A stretch of DNA of 6,384 bases from Bacillota bacterium (GTDB lineage Bacteria > Bacillota > Clostridia > Christensenellales > CAG-138): NCBI GenBank assembly GCA_023461495.1, contig JAEYLA010000180.1:1-6384 (forward strand), read 5' to 3'. Position numbers and translations under genes: made by a program. The number at the start of each line of letters is the position of its first letter. Within the stretch, counting starts at the first letter, position 1. The notes beneath the pieces are model-generated. The model made no database searches. It was not told the DNA's origin and saw only the letters and a program-made list of their open reading frames with translations. Below, piece after piece: positions 1 to 6,384 of the stretch.

Positions 1-1
1 C

Positions 2-499
2 ATCACGGCGCTTTTGGAAGTCACAGCCCTTGATGGAAAGAAAGTGGCGGTCATGGGCGCGGGCGGTGGCGCCAAGGCTGTAATCCATGGTCTCAAGCAA
101 TATACTAAGGAGATTTCCCTGTACAACCGGGATGCCGTGCACGGCAAAAGCACGGCGGATCGCTTTTCTATCCCCTATGTGGGTGGGACGGAGCTGTTAA
201 CGGCTGCAACGGATTATGATATTCTCATCAACTGCACATCCGTTGGCTTTAAATCGGAGGATACGCTTTTAACGCGCGAACGCATCCGGAAAAACAGCGT
301 AGTGATGGATATCATATTTACGCCCATTGAGACGGCGCTGTTGAAAGAAGCGAAAGCAATCGGCTGCAAGACGGTATCCGGCGTACGCATGATTATGCAC
401 CAGTCCTACAAGCAGTTTGAATATTATACCGGCGTTCCCGCGCCGGTGGAGGTCTACGAGCGCGTGATCATGGAAATATGTTCTTCCGCTAAGAATTGA
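2..499 (+). CDS. aroE: Shikimate dehydrogenase-like protein, C-terminal part (5' end outside window)
   Basis: This is the NADP-binding half of a shikimate dehydrogenase (3-dehydroshikimate + NADPH to shikimate, chorismate pathway, cytosol). The frame is open from base 2 and gives 165 residues before the TGA. The TTG at 14 lies inside a conserved stretch, so the true start is upstream. Numbered from the first residue in the window, the dinucleotide loop GAGGGAK is at 19-25. YNR at 41-43 is at the usual NADP 2'-phosphate-recognition position, and NCTSVG is at 77-82. The family's C-terminal signature follows: a D-x-x-F-x-P-x-x-T segment, then a G-V-R-M helix and HQSYKQFEYYTG. The N-terminal shikimate-binding domain is not visible, so catalytic Lys/Asp cannot be checked. 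The TSVG motif and the Q-x-x-x-QF-x-x-x-TG ending resemble the SDH domain of fused dehydroquinase/SDH proteins, so an upstream AroD domain is possible. It may also be a quinate/shikimate-type paralogue. It ends 69 bases before the regulator and need not belong to that operon. Confidence 0.88.
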   Translation: MTALLEVTALDGKKVAVMGAGGGAKAVIHGLKQYTKEISLYNRDAVHGKSTADRFSIPYVGGTELLTAATDYDILINCTSVGFKSEDTLLTRERIRKNSVVMDIIFTPIETALLKEAKAIGCKTVSGVRMIMHQSYKQFEYYTGVPAPVEVYERVIMEICSSAKN

Positions 500-512
500 A
501 GAAGCATGTTTT

Positions 513-563
513 CTCTGCCCCAAAGTGGATTATGAACAGATAGAAAGCAGAAAAACGGGAGAG
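513..563 (+). promoter_or_regulatory. Possible weak stem hiding the regulator's Shine-Dalgarno site
   Basis: In the 69-base gap between aroE and the regulator gene, CTCT-G-CCC at 513-520 can pair with GGGAGAG at 557-563. That gives seven base pairs with one bulged G and a purine-rich loop of 36 bases. The 3' arm is the Shine-Dalgarno site itself, five bases before the ATG at 569. If formed in a read-through transcript from aroE, it would lower translation of the regulator. The loop is long and the stem short, so chance pairing of a pyrimidine run with an SD site is a real possibility. Confidence 0.18.
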
Positions 564-568
564 CAGAT

Positions 569-1336
569 ATGAGCGCAGGCAGTGTCGTCAACCGCAGAAA
601 TAAAATTTTGCAGCAGCTTTCCGCAAAGGGCAGCGTGCGGGTTACCGACCTTGTGGAGGTGCTTAACGTATCCGACGAAACCATACGCAAGGACCTGCAG
701 GCCATGGAAGAGCGCGGCATCCTCAGGCGCGAGCATGGCGGCGCTACATTGACCTCCTATAACGAGGAAGAGGACGTCGGCCGTCGGAGCACGGAAAATA
801 CCGAGGTCAAAAGCCGCATCGCAAAAGAAGCGCTCAAGTATATCCCCGCGGGGGAGCCACTTGTGATCGCATTTGATGCAGGCAGCACCTCGTACTGCCT
901 GGCACAGTTTCTGGCCCAGCGCAGCGGGCAGACGATCATTACAAGCTCCATCCCCGTTGCCGAGCTGTTTAACGGCGACAAGAACGATGTATACCTGCTC
1001 GGCGGCAAGCTTCGGCAGAAGGACCGCTCGCTGTACGGGCAGTGGGCGCTCAACTTTATCGGCAGCATCCGTATTTCCGTCGCCATACTTGGCTCAAGCG
1101 GCGTCAAAAACCGCAACGGGCTGTGTGCGGTAACGTTTGACGATGCGGATATCAAACGCGCGTATATCAAGAACAGTGAACGGAGCATTGCGCTCTTGGA
1201 CAGCTCCAAGTTTCATAAATGCTCCATGGTAGAGTCGGCCAAGTGGGAAGAGCTGGATATGGTCATTACCGATGACGGCATCCAGGAGGAGGACAGGGAG
1301 GTTCTTTCCAAAAAGACCAACCTCATCGTCGTATAA
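569..1336 (+). CDS. DeoR-family transcriptional regulator
   Basis: This 255-residue protein has the normal length and layout of DeoR-family repressors. An N-terminal winged helix-turn-helix covers about residues 8-60, with the recognition helix in VSDETIRKDL (34-43) and the wing ending in REHGGA. A DeoR C-terminal sensor domain of the isomerase-like fold spans about 75-240. Its family landmarks are IAFDAGSTS, the LLGGKLR segment followed by LYG, the AILGSSG strand, and LLDSSKF. In this family the sensor domain usually binds a phosphorylated sugar or polyol, which releases the operator; that ligand class is family knowledge and is not proved here. The ATG at 569 is chosen because GGGAGAG lies five bases upstream and the HTH begins right after it. 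The gene ends 10 bases before the glycyl radical enzyme start, so it is probably the local regulator of that operon and may control itself. No operator repeat is evident upstream. Confidence 0.93.
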   Translation: MSAGSVVNRRNKILQQLSAKGSVRVTDLVEVLNVSDETIRKDLQAMEERGILRREHGGATLTSYNEEEDVGRRSTENTEVKSRIAKEALKYIPAGEPLVIAFDAGSTSYCLAQFLAQRSGQTIITSSIPVAELFNGDKNDVYLLGGKLRQKDRSLYGQWALNFIGSIRISVAILGSSGVKNRNGLCAVTFDDADIKRAYIKNSERSIALLDSSKFHKCSMVESAKWEELDMVITDDGIQEEDREVLSKKTNLIVV

Positions 1337-1337
1337 C

Positions 1338-1343
1338 GGAGGA
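1338..1343 (+). promoter_or_regulatory. Shine-Dalgarno site fixing the start of the glycyl radical enzyme
   Basis: GGAGGA lies in the 10-base gap after the regulator's TAA and stands three bases before the ATG at 1347. The spacing is shorter than usual, but the core matches the anti-SD very well. It favours 1347 over the in-frame ATG at 1272, which lies inside the regulator and would add 25 residues unlike the family N-terminus. Confidence 0.7.
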
Positions 1344-1346
1344 CAC

Positions 1347-3713
1347 ATGGAACGCTTTGTACAGCAACTCAATCAAATCGGCGTATCCGGGCGCATCAAG
1401 AAGCTGCGGCAGGAAATGCTGGATGAACCGCGCTACGTTTCGATTGAACAGGCAAAAATCATCACGGAGGTCTATCAGGCCAATCCCGATAAATCCATGC
1501 CCATGAAGCGCGCGCTCGCGTTGGCGGCGGCGCTTGGCAAGCTTGAAGTAGTCATTGAAGACGGTGCGTTGATCGTTGGTAACCGTACCGCCCAGTCGGG
1601 CGCGGGCGTTGTATTCCCCGAAGGCGGCATCAACTGGCTGGAAAAGGAGATCGACGATCTTTCCACCCGCCCGCAGGATAAGTTCTTTGTGCGCCCGGAA
1701 GACCGGGCATATTTTTATGATGTGCTTGTGCCCTTCTGGCATGGGAAAACGCTTGAAGCAAACATCAACGCGGAGCTTCCCAAGGACGTTTCCATGCTTG
1801 AGGTGGTAGGCAAGCTCAACCAGAAGGACCACGCGCAGGGGCACATCTGCCCGGACGTACAGAAATGGCTTGCAAAAGGGCCGGCAGGGCTATTAAAAGA
1901 GGCGGAAGCGCAGCTTGCAGCGGCGCCGGAAGACAAAAAAGAATTCTATGAAACCGTCCGTATCGTGCTGCGCGCTACGGTCCGCTTTATCGAACGGTAC
2001 GCGGCGCTTGCGGCCAGACTTGCAAAAGACGCGGTCGGCTTGAAAAAAGAAGAATATCTCGTCATTGAAAAGACCTGCACGGCGCTTGCAACAGCTCCTG
2101 CCTCCAATTACCGGGAGGCGGTGCAGTCGCTCTGGTTCCTGTTCGCGATTTTGCAGATGGAATCAAACGCCTCCTCGTTTTCTCCGGGCCGGGCGGACCA
2201 ATACCTTTATCCCTATTACAAAAAGGATATGGAAAACGGCAGCCTGACGGTAGAGGAAGCGCTGGAGCTGACCCAGGCGATGTTTATCAAGTTCAACCAG
2301 ATCGTCTACCTGCGCAACACCAAGGGCGCGGAATTCTTTGCGGGCTTCCCCATCGGCTTCAATATCGCCCTGGGCGGACAAAAGGCGGATGGAACCGAAG
2401 CGGTCAACGAGCTCAGCTACCTCTTCCTGCGCGCGCAGGAAACGGTGAAGTTAAGGCAGCCGAACCTTTCCGCCCGCGTATTCAAGGGCTCGTCCGATAC
2501 GTACCTGCGCCGCGTTGCGGAGGTCATCGGTGTTGGAACGGGCATGCCGCAGCTGTTTAACGATGAGGGCATCATCCCCGCGATGCTGGCCGCGGGCTAT
2601 CAAGAAGCGGATGCCGTCAATTACGCGGTGGTGGGCTGCGTGGAAATCAGCACCCACGGCAACGCGCTTGGGTTCAGCGACGCCGCCATGTTCAACATGG
2701 TCAAGGCGCTTGAGCTGACACTCAATGACGGCGTGTGCATGCAGACCGGCAAGCAGCTTGGCCTCAAGCTTGGCACCTTGGAAGACTTCAAGACGTTTGA
2801 AGCGCTGGAGCAGGCGTATGCCGCACAGCTTAGATACTTCATTGAAAAAATGACCGTGGGCCTTGAGATTGTGGAGCGCTTCCATAAGGAGTGCATGCCG
2901 ACGGCGTTTTTATCGAGCGTCGTGGACGACTGCCTGCAAAACGGGCTTGACGTGACGGCAGGCGGCGCGCGCTACAACCTTTCCGGCATCCAGGTCATCC
3001 AGATCGCGAACCTAGCGGACAGCATGGCGGCCATTAAGGAACTTGTGTATGATAAAAAGGAAGTATCGGCAAGCGAACTGATGGCGGCTCTCCGGGAAAA
3101 CTACCCGGATGAGGCGCTCCGGCAAAAAATGCTCACCCACGCGCCCAAGTACGGCAATGATGTGGCATGGGTGGATGAGTTGGGCAACCAGTGGGTGGAA
3201 TTCTTCCTCAATGAGATCCACCGTTATCAAAACTACCGCGGCGGGGAGTATACGCTGGGGCTCTACACGGTTTCCGCGCATGTGCCCATGGGCGCAAACG
3301 TTGCGGCAACGCCGGACGGAAGGCGCAACGGCGAGCCGCTGGCGGACGGCGGGCTTTCCGCCGTATATGGAAGGGACCAGAACGGCCCCACGGCGCTCTT
3401 AAACTCGGTTTCGCGTATCCGCTCGGAAAATGCGGGCAACGGATCTCTACTAAATGCCAAATTTGCGCCGGAGCTGTTCAAGACCGAGGATGGCGTGACG
3501 AAATTTGTATCGCTCATCCGCGGGTTCATTGCGCTTAAAATCAACCACATCCAGTTCAATGTGGTAAACAAAGAGGATTTGCTTGCGGCAAAAAAGGATC
3601 CGGAGAAATATCGGCACCTGCTGGTGCGCGTCGCGGGGTACACCGCAAATTATGTGGATCTTTCGGAGAAGCTGCAGGACGAAATTATAGCTAGGACGGA
3701 ATACGGATTATAA
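1347..3713 (+). CDS. Glycyl radical enzyme, PflD/YbiW-like C-O lyase or dehydratase type
   Basis: This 788-residue enzyme belongs to the pyruvate formate-lyase-like family and probably acts in the cytosol. The N-terminal PFL-type domain starts with R-x-x-x-LR near residue 15, followed by VGNRT and the FPEGG segment. The thiyl-radical Cys431 sits in GCVE (430-433), with Glu433 the likely general base. The C-terminal glycyl motif RVAGY places the radical on Gly764, 24 residues from the end, followed by DEIIARTE. Pyruvate formate-lyase has two adjacent Cys at the active site; here there is Cys-Val-Glu, as in dehydratases and C-O/C-N lyases. The GCVE-I-S-x-x-G pattern followed by D-x-A-x-FN-x-x-K recalls E. 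coli PflD/YbiW, as far as memory allows. Those two have been reported to open phosphorylated 1,5-anhydrohexitols. Choline, glycerol/diol, hydroxyproline and isethionate enzymes share the fold, so the substrate is open. There is no N-terminal extension that would suggest microcompartment targeting. The stop codon abuts the activase ATG. The name formate acetyltransferase would be misleading. Confidence 0.95.
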   Translation: MERFVQQLNQIGVSGRIKKLRQEMLDEPRYVSIEQAKIITEVYQANPDKSMPMKRALALAAALGKLEVVIEDGALIVGNRTAQSGAGVVFPEGGINWLEKEIDDLSTRPQDKFFVRPEDRAYFYDVLVPFWHGKTLEANINAELPKDVSMLEVVGKLNQKDHAQGHICPDVQKWLAKGPAGLLKEAEAQLAAAPEDKKEFYETVRIVLRATVRFIERYAALAARLAKDAVGLKKEEYLVIEKTCTALATAPASNYREAVQSLWFLFAILQMESNASSFSPGRADQYLYPYYKKDMENGSLTVEEALELTQAMFIKFNQIVYLRNTKGAEFFAGFPIGFNIALGGQKADGTEAVNELSYLFLRAQETVKLRQPNLSARVFKGSSDTYLRRVAEVIGVGTGMPQLFNDEGIIPAMLAAGYQEADAVNYAVVGCVEISTHGNALGFSDAAMFNMVKALELTLNDGVCMQTGKQLGLKLGTLEDFKTFEALEQAYAAQLRYFIEKMTVGLEIVERFHKECMPTAFLSSVVDDCLQNGLDVTAGGARYNLSGIQVIQIANLADSMAAIKELVYDKKEVSASELMAALRENYPDEALRQKMLTHAPKYGNDVAWVDELGNQWVEFFLNEIHRYQNYRGGEYTLGLYTVSAHVPMGANVAATPDGRRNGEPLADGGLSAVYGRDQNGPTALLNSVSRIRSENAGNGSLLNAKFAPELFKTEDGVTKFVSLIRGFIALKINHIQFNVVNKEDLLAAKKDPEKYRHLLVRVAGYTANYVDLSEKLQDEIIARTEYGL

Positions 3714-4613
3714 ATGGTTGGGGAACTTTATGATATCAAACGGTTTGCCCTGCACGACGGGCCGGGCATCCGCACAACGGTCTTTTTAAAAGGCTGTCCG
3801 CTTAGCTGCATCTGGTGCCACAACCCGGAGGGTATGAAGCCCGGACGGGACATCTGGGTGAAGCGGGAGCGCTGTATCCATTGCGATACCTGCATCAACA
3901 CCTGCCGTTACGGCGCGATTTCGAAGAATACGGATGGCGACATTGTCATCGACAAAGAGAAGTGTACCTTTTGCGATGAATGCGTGCACGCATGTCCGTC
4001 CAAAGCCATCGCGCGCATCGACCAGACGATGGAAGACTCCGCGCTTGTGGCGCTGCTGTTGCGCGACAAGCTGTTTTTTGAGGTCTCCGGCGGCGGCGTG
4101 ACATTTTCCGGCGGAGAGCCGCTGCGGCAGCCCGCGTTTGTAAAGAGCGTGTTTGAGCAGCTCAAAGCGAACGGGATTGATACCTGCATCGAAACGTGCA
4201 TGTATACCGGGCAGGATGTGCTGCAGGAAATCATTCCGTATGTCGATCATTTTCTGGTAGATATCAAGCTGATGGATGATGCGAAGCATAAGCAGTATAC
4301 CGGCGTTTCCAACGCGCCCATTTTAGAGAACTTCCGCATCATCGCGGCGTCGGGCAAGGATGTCCTGGTGCGGATACCGCTTATCCCGGATATCACCGCA
4401 ACGGAAGAGAATTTGGCGGCAATCGCCGCGTTTGTGCGCAGCGTGAACCCGGAGCTCTCAATTGAGCTGGTCAACTACAATTCCCTTGCGGGTTCCAAAT
4501 ACAAGCTGATGAATCTGCCGTTTTTCAATGAGGAAGCGCGCGCGTTCCCAAAGGAACAGATGCAGCGGTTTGAAGACCTTGTAGAAAGCGTCAGAAGGGG
4601 AGAAAGAGCATGA
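3714..4613 (+). CDS. Glycyl radical enzyme activating enzyme (radical SAM)
   Basis: This 299-residue protein should cleave S-adenosylmethionine reductively and abstract the hydrogen from Gly764 of the enzyme encoded just upstream. The radical SAM cluster ligands are Cys28, Cys32 and Cys35 (C-x3-C-x2-CHN). They follow the D-G-P-G-I-R-T-T-V-F-L-K-G-C segment shared by GRE activases. A ferredoxin-like insert supplies eight more cysteines, Cys54/57/60/64 and Cys84/87/90/94, enough for two extra [4Fe-4S] clusters. This is typical of activases for non-PFL glycyl radical enzymes and absent from the short PflA type. The SAM-binding GGE motif is at 133-135, inside the SGGGVTFSGGEP stretch, and a DIKLMD segment lies further on. 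Its ATG directly follows the TAA of the GRE with no spacer. AGGA at 3693-3696 and GGA at 3698-3700 lie inside the upstream gene, so re-initiation by terminating ribosomes is likely. All expected cysteines are present. Confidence 0.95.
   Translation: MVGELYDIKRFALHDGPGIRTTVFLKGCPLSCIWCHNPEGMKPGRDIWVKRERCIHCDTCINTCRYGAISKNTDGDIVIDKEKCTFCDECVHACPSKAIARIDQTMEDSALVALLLRDKLFFEVSGGGVTFSGGEPLRQPAFVKSVFEQLKANGIDTCIETCMYTGQDVLQEIIPYVDHFLVDIKLMDDAKHKQYTGVSNAPILENFRIIAASGKDVLVRIPLIPDITATEENLAAIAAFVRSVNPELSIELVNYNSLAGSKYKLMNLPFFNEEARAFPKEQMQRFEDLVESVRRGERA
4597..4603 (+). promoter_or_regulatory. Shine-Dalgarno site of the kinase-like gene
   Basis: GGGGAGA lies inside the 3' end of the activase gene, six bases before the ATG at 4610. 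That ATG overlaps the activase TGA as ATGA. The good spacing supports 4610 as the start, so the N-terminal domain of about 180 residues belongs to the protein and is not an artefact of a wrong start. Confidence 0.7.
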
Positions 4614-6384
4614 ACGACCGGCAAGCATATGCACATGCACCGCTCTATATTTCAGAGCTGCAGGAAACGCTCAACCGCCTGCCCGAAGGGGAACGTCAGG
4701 CGGTGCTTCTGTACCTGACCATTACGGATGCGGGGGAATACCGGGAGCTTTCGCTGCCGTTTCCGCTTTCCGGTGCCCTTTCTAGCGACATTGCGCTGTA
4801 TGAAACGTATTTGCTGGCGATGATGGACAATATGCTTGTCACATTTGGCGGTGTATGCCTTGACATCTGCTTTGATACGAACGACGCTGTGCTTTACGGC
4901 ATCGTGGAGCGCGCCATCGCGCGCTTTGATTTGGACGCGCCCAACAACTACCGTACGGGGTACGGCGTATATATCAACTATATCAACCGCATGAACCGGT
5001 TTTTGGGCTTCTCCAATTTTTCCATGCGCATTCGGGACATCGGCACGTTTATCAGGCCCGAGGGCGGCAAGCTGTATAAGATTTTCTGCCCGGAAAATAT
5101 GGAGGAGCAGCTCACATTGCTGCGCCGCTCCGCGACGGAGCTTACGGGCAAATGCATTTGCTCGCTGGACGTTGGCGGCAACTCCATCAAGGGTGCTGTG
5201 GTGATTGACGGCGAGATTGCTGTATTGAAGGAATACCAGTGGTACCCCACGGCATTCCGCTTTGCGGATGAAATGAACGCGCCCATATTGCTGATGCTGC
5301 GTTTTTTGAACGCCTATACCAACTGCCTCAGGCGCGGCGCATGCGTGACCGGGTATGTGGATGTGTTACAGCCTGCTGCCGCGTATGAGGCGCTGAAAAA
5401 AGCCGTGGAAGCGCTCGAATGCGCCGAAGACAGCGGGCGCTGCTTTGACGCCGTGGTGATCGGCTTCCCGGACATCGTAGTCAACAACAAGGTGGCGGGC
5501 GGCGAAAGCTACAAGCAGCTCGGCCTCCGGAACAACCCGGAAACGGATTATGAGACGGAGTTTTTAAAGACCTCGGCGCTTGACACCTTCGCAAAGGACT
5601 ATGTGAAGGAGGACGGCCTTGTCGTTGTATTGAACGACGGCAACGCGGCTTCGTTCATCATTTCCGTGGAGCAGGCGTTCCTGCCCGAAAGCATCATCGA
5701 CGACAACGGCATGTTCGCCCACACCATCGGCACGGAGATGGGTACGGGCTTTATCTCCCGCGCGGGGACGATACAGAATATCCCCCTTGAGGGCTACCAG
5801 CACGTGATTGACCTTGGCAACCTCTCCTACGCGCAGTACGAGGCGGGGGACGTCAGGAGCACGCAGAACCTCAACACCGCCATCCCCGGAACGGTACAAA
5901 AGTATATTTCCCAGCTTGGGCTGTTCCGTATGGCGGTTACAAAACTATATACGGACAACCGTCCGCTGTTCGACGCCTTGGTGGAGCGCGGCCTGCTGGC
6001 GTATTCGGAAGATGGGAAAACGCTGCGCGTACCCATGCACCCGGTGGATAAGCGCTCGGAACTGACAAAGCACCTAATCGGCCTGCTGCAAGAGGGGAAC
6101 GAGCAGGCGGCCTACGCCTTCCGCACAATGGGTAAGGCGATGGGTGTTCTCATCGATCAGGGGCGGCTGACGTTCCCGGAGATCACGCTCACCCGGCTGT
6201 TGAGCGGAGGCCTTGTGGCGTGCGACGCGGCTTACGACCTTATCCGCGAAGGCCTGCACGCGCACAACCCCGCATATGAGGTGCTGCGCCTGGATGAAAA
6301 CACAGTTGCTTCCCCCCTGCTCAAGAAGATGACGCCCCAGCAGCGCAATTTTAACGTTGCCATCGGCAGCGCATACATCGCAAA
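4610..6384 (+). CDS. Large ROK/ASKHA-like kinase family protein with an extra N-terminal domain (3' end outside window)
   Basis: The frame is open from the ATG at 4610 to the window end: 591 residues plus two bases, no stop, so the C-terminus is missing. Residues about 1-180 match nothing I recognise. They look soluble and mixed helical, with aromatic-rich patches near 118-134, and no signal peptide or membrane segment is evident. From 182 on an ASKHA nucleotide-binding fold appears. Phosphate-1 loop DVGGNSIKG is at 187-195. VLNDGNAAS follows, with Asp343 at the catalytic-base position of ROK sugar kinases. GTEMGTGFI at 374-382 is the phosphate-2 loop, and LSGG at 531-534 is the adenosine-side glycines. 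His398 may match the conserved ROK His, but the family's CxCGxxGCxE zinc motif is absent. The spacings between motifs are longer than in ordinary ROK kinases of 300-400 residues, which implies insertions. Inferred role: ATP-dependent phosphorylation of a sugar or polyol that feeds the GRE. A non-enzymatic sensor or an accessory ATPase is also possible. Its ATG overlaps the activase stop, so the genes are coupled. Confidence 0.85.
   Translation, partial: MNDRQAYAHAPLYISELQETLNRLPEGERQAVLLYLTITDAGEYRELSLPFPLSGALSSDIALYETYLLAMMDNMLVTFGGVCLDICFDTNDAVLYGIVERAIARFDLDAPNNYRTGYGVYINYINRMNRFLGFSNFSMRIRDIGTFIRPEGGKLYKIFCPENMEEQLTLLRRSATELTGKCICSLDVGGNSIKGAVVIDGEIAVLKEYQWYPTAFRFADEMNAPILLMLRFLNAYTNCLRRGACVTGYVDVLQPAAAYEALKKAVEALECAEDSGRCFDAVVIGFPDIVVNNKVAGGESYKQLGLRNNPETDYETEFLKTSALDTFAKDYVKEDGLVVVLNDGNAASFIISVEQAFLPESIIDDNGMFAHTIGTEMGTGFISRAGTIQNIPLEGYQHVIDLGNLSYAQYEAGDVRSTQNLNTAIPGTVQKYISQLGLFRMAVTKLYTDNRPLFDALVERGLLAYSEDGKTLRVPMHPVDKRSELTKHLIGLLQEGNEQAAYAFRTMGKAMGVLIDQGRLTFPEITLTRLLSGGLVACDAAYDLIREGLHAHNPAYEVLRLDENTVASPLLKKMTPQQRNFNVAIGSAYIA

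Noticed and set aside
507..536. Possible promoter for the regulator with TATGAA at 531-536 as a -10 box.
   Set aside because: The best matching -35 region (TGTTTT at 507-512) is poor and the spacing is 18. Such matches are common by chance, so it is too weak to call.
757..1209. Antisense open frame of 150 residues opposite the regulator. Similar long antisense frames lie at 1323-1844, 2451-2885, 3786-4289 and 5564-5899.
   Set aside because: All lie opposite well-supported genes, show low-complexity or Ser/Arg/His-rich translations without recognisable domains, and are expected in GC-rich coding DNA.
1284..1301. Purine run AGGAGGAGGACAGGGAGG inside the end of the regulator gene, resembling Shine-Dalgarno sites.
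   Set aside because: It encodes the acidic QEEDRE stretch of the regulator, and no start codon lies at a suitable distance after it. It is best explained by codon content.
1272..1346. In-frame upstream ATG that would lengthen the glycyl radical enzyme by 25 residues.
   Set aside because: The added Arg/Ser-rich residues overlap the regulator gene and do not look like a GRE N-terminus. The ATG at 1347 has GGAGGA just before it.
1347..1460. Microcompartment targeting peptide at the N-terminus of the glycyl radical enzyme.
   Set aside because: The conserved GRE domain begins almost at once, leaving no extra amphipathic helix plus linker, and no shell protein genes are visible in the window.
4080..4120. 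Repeated CCGGCGG units within the activase gene that look like a short repeat or hairpin.
   Set aside because: They encode the conserved SGGG and SGGE glycine motifs of the radical SAM fold, so the repeat follows from protein constraint.
6300..6384. Possible truncation or frameshift of the kinase-like gene, since no stop codon appears.
   Set aside because: The frame simply runs off the window end. Codon use and motif order stay consistent to the last base.

Overview
The window looks like part of the chromosome of a strictly anaerobic bacterium, most likely a gut-type Clostridia member of the Bacillota. The reasons are an oxygen-sensitive glycyl radical enzyme (GRE) with its own radical SAM activase, tight head-to-tail gene packing, good Shine-Dalgarno sites, and GC content that by eye is somewhat above 50%. 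The lineage is an inference from gene style only; there is no rRNA or other phylogenetic marker here. All genes are on the + strand and almost every base is coding.

Layout. Positions 2-499 hold the 3' end of a shikimate dehydrogenase-like gene (NADP-binding half only), which resembles the SDH domain of fused dehydroquinase/shikimate dehydrogenases. A 69-base gap (500-568) follows, with a Shine-Dalgarno site that could be paired into a weak stem. Next comes a four-gene cluster: a DeoR-family regulator (569-1336), a 788-residue GRE of the GCVE dehydratase/C-O-lyase type (1347-3713), its activating enzyme (3714-4613), and a large kinase-like protein (4610 to beyond the window end). The last protein has an unrecognised N-terminal domain of about 180 residues followed by a divergent ASKHA/ROK-like domain. 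Junctions are 10 bases, 0 bases and a 4-base ATGA overlap, so these genes are very probably one operon.

How they may work together. The activase uses SAM and a [4Fe-4S] cluster to put a radical on Gly764 of the GRE, which passes it to Cys431 to start substrate chemistry. DeoR proteins usually sense phosphorylated sugars or polyols, and the last gene carries sugar-kinase-type motifs. The simplest reading is a small anaerobic catabolic module: a sugar or polyol (possibly an anhydrohexitol) is phosphorylated, the GRE breaks a C-O bond in the phosphorylated product, and the regulator responds to that phosphate ester. The substrate cannot be read from the sequence. The kinase-like protein is the least familiar part and the best candidate for something undescribed.

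No RNA genes, CRISPR arrays, mobile elements, attachment sites or long repeats were seen, and there is no non-coding stretch over 300 bases.
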